A DNA stretch of 64,000 bases from G965197555 sp965197555. Lineage in GTDB: Bacteria > Chloroflexota > Dehalococcoidia > Lucifugimonadales > UBA3495. Shown one piece after another: positions 61,575 through 64,000 of this stretch. Position 1 is the first letter of the stretch, and each line of letters begins with the position of its first letter. The DNA lies in NCBI GenBank assembly GCA_965197555.1, contig OZ240213.1:4030001-4094000 (forward strand), read 5' to 3'. Below the pieces are notes generated by a model. That model did no database searches, was not told where the DNA came from, and was given only the letters and a program-made list of their open reading frames with translations. The position numbers and the translations under genes were made by a program.

Positions 61575-62594
61575 TTATGGATGTTCTTCGAGGCTATCGG
61601 GGACTTCGTGCATTGTGCCGGCCAACAACTCTTTCTGCTCATTCGCGAAAATCTCTAACAGTTCTTGAACCTCCGTGAGCCGCGTTGACCGCTCCTGATC
61701 TTGAAGACCACTGTCGGCTGCAATCCTGGTTAAGGCGAGGTGCAGATACATTTTGGCAGATTCGAAATCTCCCACATCACGGGCAGACCACGCCAACACC
61801 GAAAGGCCAAAGTGGGGCATATCTTCTTCAAATGTGGTAGCAATTTTCGCGAAGTGCTTACGGAGGGGCTCCCAAGATGAGGAAGGGTCTTTTGACCCCA
61901 GCAGCGAGGACGAAAGGTGGGTAAGACCGCGTTCCTGAAGTTCGGCCTCGATCCTCTGCCCAGTGGTGACATGGAAAAGGCCTTGGATCGCCGCGTCCCT
62001 AATCGAAGAAAGCACTTGCGGTAAGTACTGAAACCCCACTCCAGCTGTAAAACTACCGGGTTGACCTGATAACGGAGCCACGATCCCGCGTCTCAGAAGA
62101 AGGGCCGAAGTGTCCCACGGAACGATGTCCGTTACGAACTTCCGGAGTTCATCGTCGAGAGAATCTCTCTCGAATCCGTCCTTCGTGTGGTAGGTGATCG
62201 AGTTTGTAGCTGGTAGGTCTCCTTTAACCAGCTCCTCGGTCACTCGCACCAAGAATATTGCATCAGGCTCGCTGGGGGGCCAGGAGTCCACAGGCACAAG
62301 CAGTGCATAAACCGGAATCGGCTGCCTGTCCCAATACTCCAAGTGTCTCCTGTCGAAAGAGTAGCGGGCAGTGCGCTCCTCGCCTTCAACTCTAACTGAG
62401 GAACTTGGAATCGCCTTTACCTGCACCCAAAAGTGCAGGTATGGCACACCGTCCACTATTGACTCACAGTACAGATCGATCCCGATATCTGTACCTTCGG
62501 CAACTGGCCTAACCAAACACATCCGGCTGAGCCAAGTCGATGCTAGAGCCTGAGCAAAGTTACCTTTAAGACGATTCACATCAACTGAGGGCAT
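61575..62594 (-). CDS. DUF4365-type nuclease-like protein
   Basis: 339 residues from ATG 62594. The N-terminal ~150 residues match DUF4365: NFAQALASTWLSRMC, EGTDIGIDLYCES (Asp), HFWVQVKA (Q-V-K) and the FDRRHLEYWDRQPIPVYALL block. These form a PD-(D/E)XK-like fold. The C-terminal ~180 residues are helical (TRIAADSGLQDQERSTRLTE) and unassigned. DUF4365 proteins occur in defence islands, which fits the restriction genes on both sides. Intact. Confidence 0.75.
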   Translation of the reverse strand: MPSVDVNRLKGNFAQALASTWLSRMCLVRPVAEGTDIGIDLYCESIVDGVPYLHFWVQVKAIPSSSVRVEGEERTARYSFDRRHLEYWDRQPIPVYALLVPVDSWPPSEPDAIFLVRVTEELVKGDLPATNSITYHTKDGFERDSLDDELRKFVTDIVPWDTSALLLRRGIVAPLSGQPGSFTAGVGFQYLPQVLSSIRDAAIQGLFHVTTGQRIEAELQERGLTHLSSSLLGSKDPSSSWEPLRKHFAKIATTFEEDMPHFGLSVLAWSARDVGDFESAKMYLHLALTRIAADSGLQDQERSTRLTEVQELLEIFANEQKELLAGTMHEVPDSLEEHP

Positions 62595-62770
62595 TCTCCA
62601 TCCCACTCGTGGGCGATAGCAGCTTGAATATAGGGCACTAAGCTAACGCGCACTTCCTCCCGACAATAAATCCCTCAGGTAGTGTCGTCAATTTGAGCCG
62701 ATAGCGGTAGGTTGCTGCGGTTAATGAGAGTGTGGGAGCGCTTGCAGCCTCTTTCTACTTACCCCTTACC

Positions 62771-63411
62771 CCGAATCCACCGAAGGACACCGATGGACGG
62801 CGTGAGGACAGCGGAAGGGGGATGAGGGAGCTACAGGGGAGATGGCCTGGGTTCCGTTGGGGTAGATGGGAGGTCGCGGGACGGTCTTCAGTCGCCGGAC
62901 AGGGTCCCTATGGCCGTCTGCGGGAGCTGCGATGCGCGGGATGGCTAGAGAGTACGCGGCCGGGAACTCCTGCGGGCCGACGGACGTGCCCCCAGCGAAA
63001 GCTGCGTAGGAAGGTCCCGAGGGTAGATGGCGCCTTGACTGCGCAACCGAGAACACCGGCCGTCCCACCGGCCGCAGCGCATCGGCGTCTTCGATGCAGT
63101 CGTCGCCAGCCAGCGCAGTGGCGACCAGCGTCAGCATCTTGTCCCCCCTGTTGGCCCGCCCTGGCGCGCCGTCGAGGTCAAGTTGATGGTCGACGAGTTC
63201 CCGCAGGCCCAGGTGCCGGGCGAGGGTGGCCACCAGGCGGTGGTCGTCAAAGGCTATGCGGATACGGTCGGGATTGTTCTGTGGCAGCATCTGTTGGGTG
63301 CTCCTTGTTTCCGGGCGGGTTTCTGTTCCAAAACCATTATCCCAGATTCAGAGGGAGCCCCCTCCGGTTTCTTCAAGGGCTGTCCCCAAGGCCGTCCTTC
63401 GGTGGATTCGG
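62771..63411 (-). mobile_element. IS1380-family remnant with both terminal repeats
   Basis: CCGAATCCACCGAAGGAC (62771-62788) and its exact complement (63394-63411) bound 641 bp. The transposase frame from 63290 encodes MLPQNNPDRIRIAFDDHRLV, ARHLGLRELVDHQLDLDGAP and GDKMLTLVATALAGDDCIED. It then shifts frame (VKAPSTLGTFLRSFRWGH) and ends. The catalytic centre is deleted; only ends and the N-terminal ~100 residues persist. Confidence 0.8.
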
Positions 63412-63540
63412 GCTAAAGCAATTGGAGGTGACGGCGGTCAGCTAAAAACAAAGGCCCCCGCTGGATCGCCAAGGGCCTGACGGTTGTACTTTCCGGCAAC
63501 GGTAAGTCTGTACCATCGCTCGGGGACGGCCTTCACCCAC

Positions 63541-63705
63541 GGAGTGGGACTAGCGAGTGACTACAGAGCCAGGGTAAACCGCATCACAAAGGTTCTTGAT
63601 TTTGTCCAGTTAGGTGGGCCTAAGTGGATAGTAGGTGGTACTGTCTTCGAGATGTGGCTGGGGGGACTCTGAGGTTCACAGGGTCTGCTGCCGCGCGACT
63701 ATGAC
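63541..63705 (+). repeat. Dispersed recombinase-3'-end repeat, longest copy
   Basis: Plus-strand reading SDYRARVNRITKVLDFVQLG then GPKWIVGGTVFEMWLGGL-stop. The first half matches 17826-17885 and 36072-36125; the second half (TTCGAGATGTGGCTGG) matches 18745-18850. Confidence 0.65.
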
Positions 63706-63817
63706 AGGACCGTAAGGGTGGCAGCGCCGCCCCCATCCCTCTCGCCAGCGGCGCACCCGGTCAAGCACTACTGGTGTCGTTAGGTCGGTACCGGAACGCA
63801 CTCTACGAAAGGTTTCC
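63706..63817. other. Intergenic
   Basis: Short stretch before the stop of the type III restriction gene. Nothing recognised. Confidence 0.4.
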
Positions 63818-64000
63818 CTATAGCCAGTGCTTCACGAAGTCATCGAAGGTATGGGCGACGACGTACTTAGCAGGTGGCTCGGTGAGACGAAGAGCCTCAA
63901 AGTGAGCTCTACCGCACTCAATCTTCATATCCTCCACGCCGCGCAGGTCCTCGGTGAAGATGCTGCCCTTGGTCTCTACGACGAAGTACAGGCGGTCCCT
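63818..64000 (-). CDS. Type III restriction enzyme Res subunit, C-terminus (cut by window edge)
   Basis: The last 60 residues, DRLYFVVETKGSIFTEDLRG then DMKIECGRAHFEAL and a final FDDFVKHWL, match the C-terminal nuclease domain of type III Res proteins. The ExK of FVVETKG is part of the PD-(D/E)XK site. The frame runs off the right edge. Confidence 0.8.
   Translation of the reverse strand, partial: RDRLYFVVETKGSIFTEDLRGVEDMKIECGRAHFEALRLTEPPAKYVVAHTFDDFVKHWL

Overview
The window looks like chromosomal DNA of a high-G+C, free-living or host-associated bacterium, most plausibly an uncultured Chloroflexota (SAR202/Dehalococcoidia-like). This is inference. It rests on a secreted protease ending in a dockerin-like tail of a style common in that group, Thr/Pro-rich lipoprotein linkers, and a very heavy load of decayed insertion sequences. 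There are no rRNA genes, no ribosomal operon and no CRISPR array. Most of the sequence is accessory: at least ten IS families (IS607, IS4, ISAs1, IS110, IS1182, IS5, IS701, IS630, IS21, IS66, IS1380) are present as intact, nested, internally deleted or solo-end copies.

Layout. 0-7 kb: IS607 end, then an operon for a secreted kexin-like protease with leucine-rich repeats and a separately encoded propeptide. 7-11.4 kb: nested ISs (IS4 inside ISAs1, IS1182 inside IS110), both with readable target duplications. 11.4-13.6 kb: hicBA and an ISAs1 remnant. 13.6-17.8 kb: a lower-G+C element bounded by long imperfect inverted repeats and a 7-bp direct duplication. It carries small membrane, lipoprotein and secreted genes and a tRNA-like gene but no transposase, and is the most novel-looking object here. 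18-26 kb: membrane protein, S9 peptidase, IS5/IS701/IS630 remnants and a second hicBA. 26-31 kb: IS607, then a metabolic block (lactonase, alpha/beta hydrolase, amidase). 31-36 kb: recombinase, Nmad3 and integrase debris and a duplicated-domain lipoprotein. 36-41 kb: a zinc/glycine-zipper protein and a GMC oxidoreductase. 41.6-46.3 kb: tRNA-Ala, glnB, DinB-like protein, broken rnhB and mnmA, amtB. 47-50 kb: XRE regulator, acidic protein, broken recQ, Ada-type zinc protein. 50-61 kb: IS21, PrimPol, and a type I restriction locus broken up by a PIN toxin module, a GH15 enzyme and IS66. 61-64 kb: DUF4365 protein, IS1380 remnant and the end of a type III restriction enzyme.

Functionally, the intact genes point to extracellular proteolysis (S8 and S9 enzymes), carbohydrate use (GH15), oxidation or hydrolysis of small organics (GMC, amidase, lactonase, hydrolase) and ammonium uptake (glnB, amtB). 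The rest is defence and conflict material (two HicBA pairs, PIN module, type I and III restriction, DUF4365, Nmad3) that is largely truncated or frameshifted, as expected where ISs expand under weak selection.
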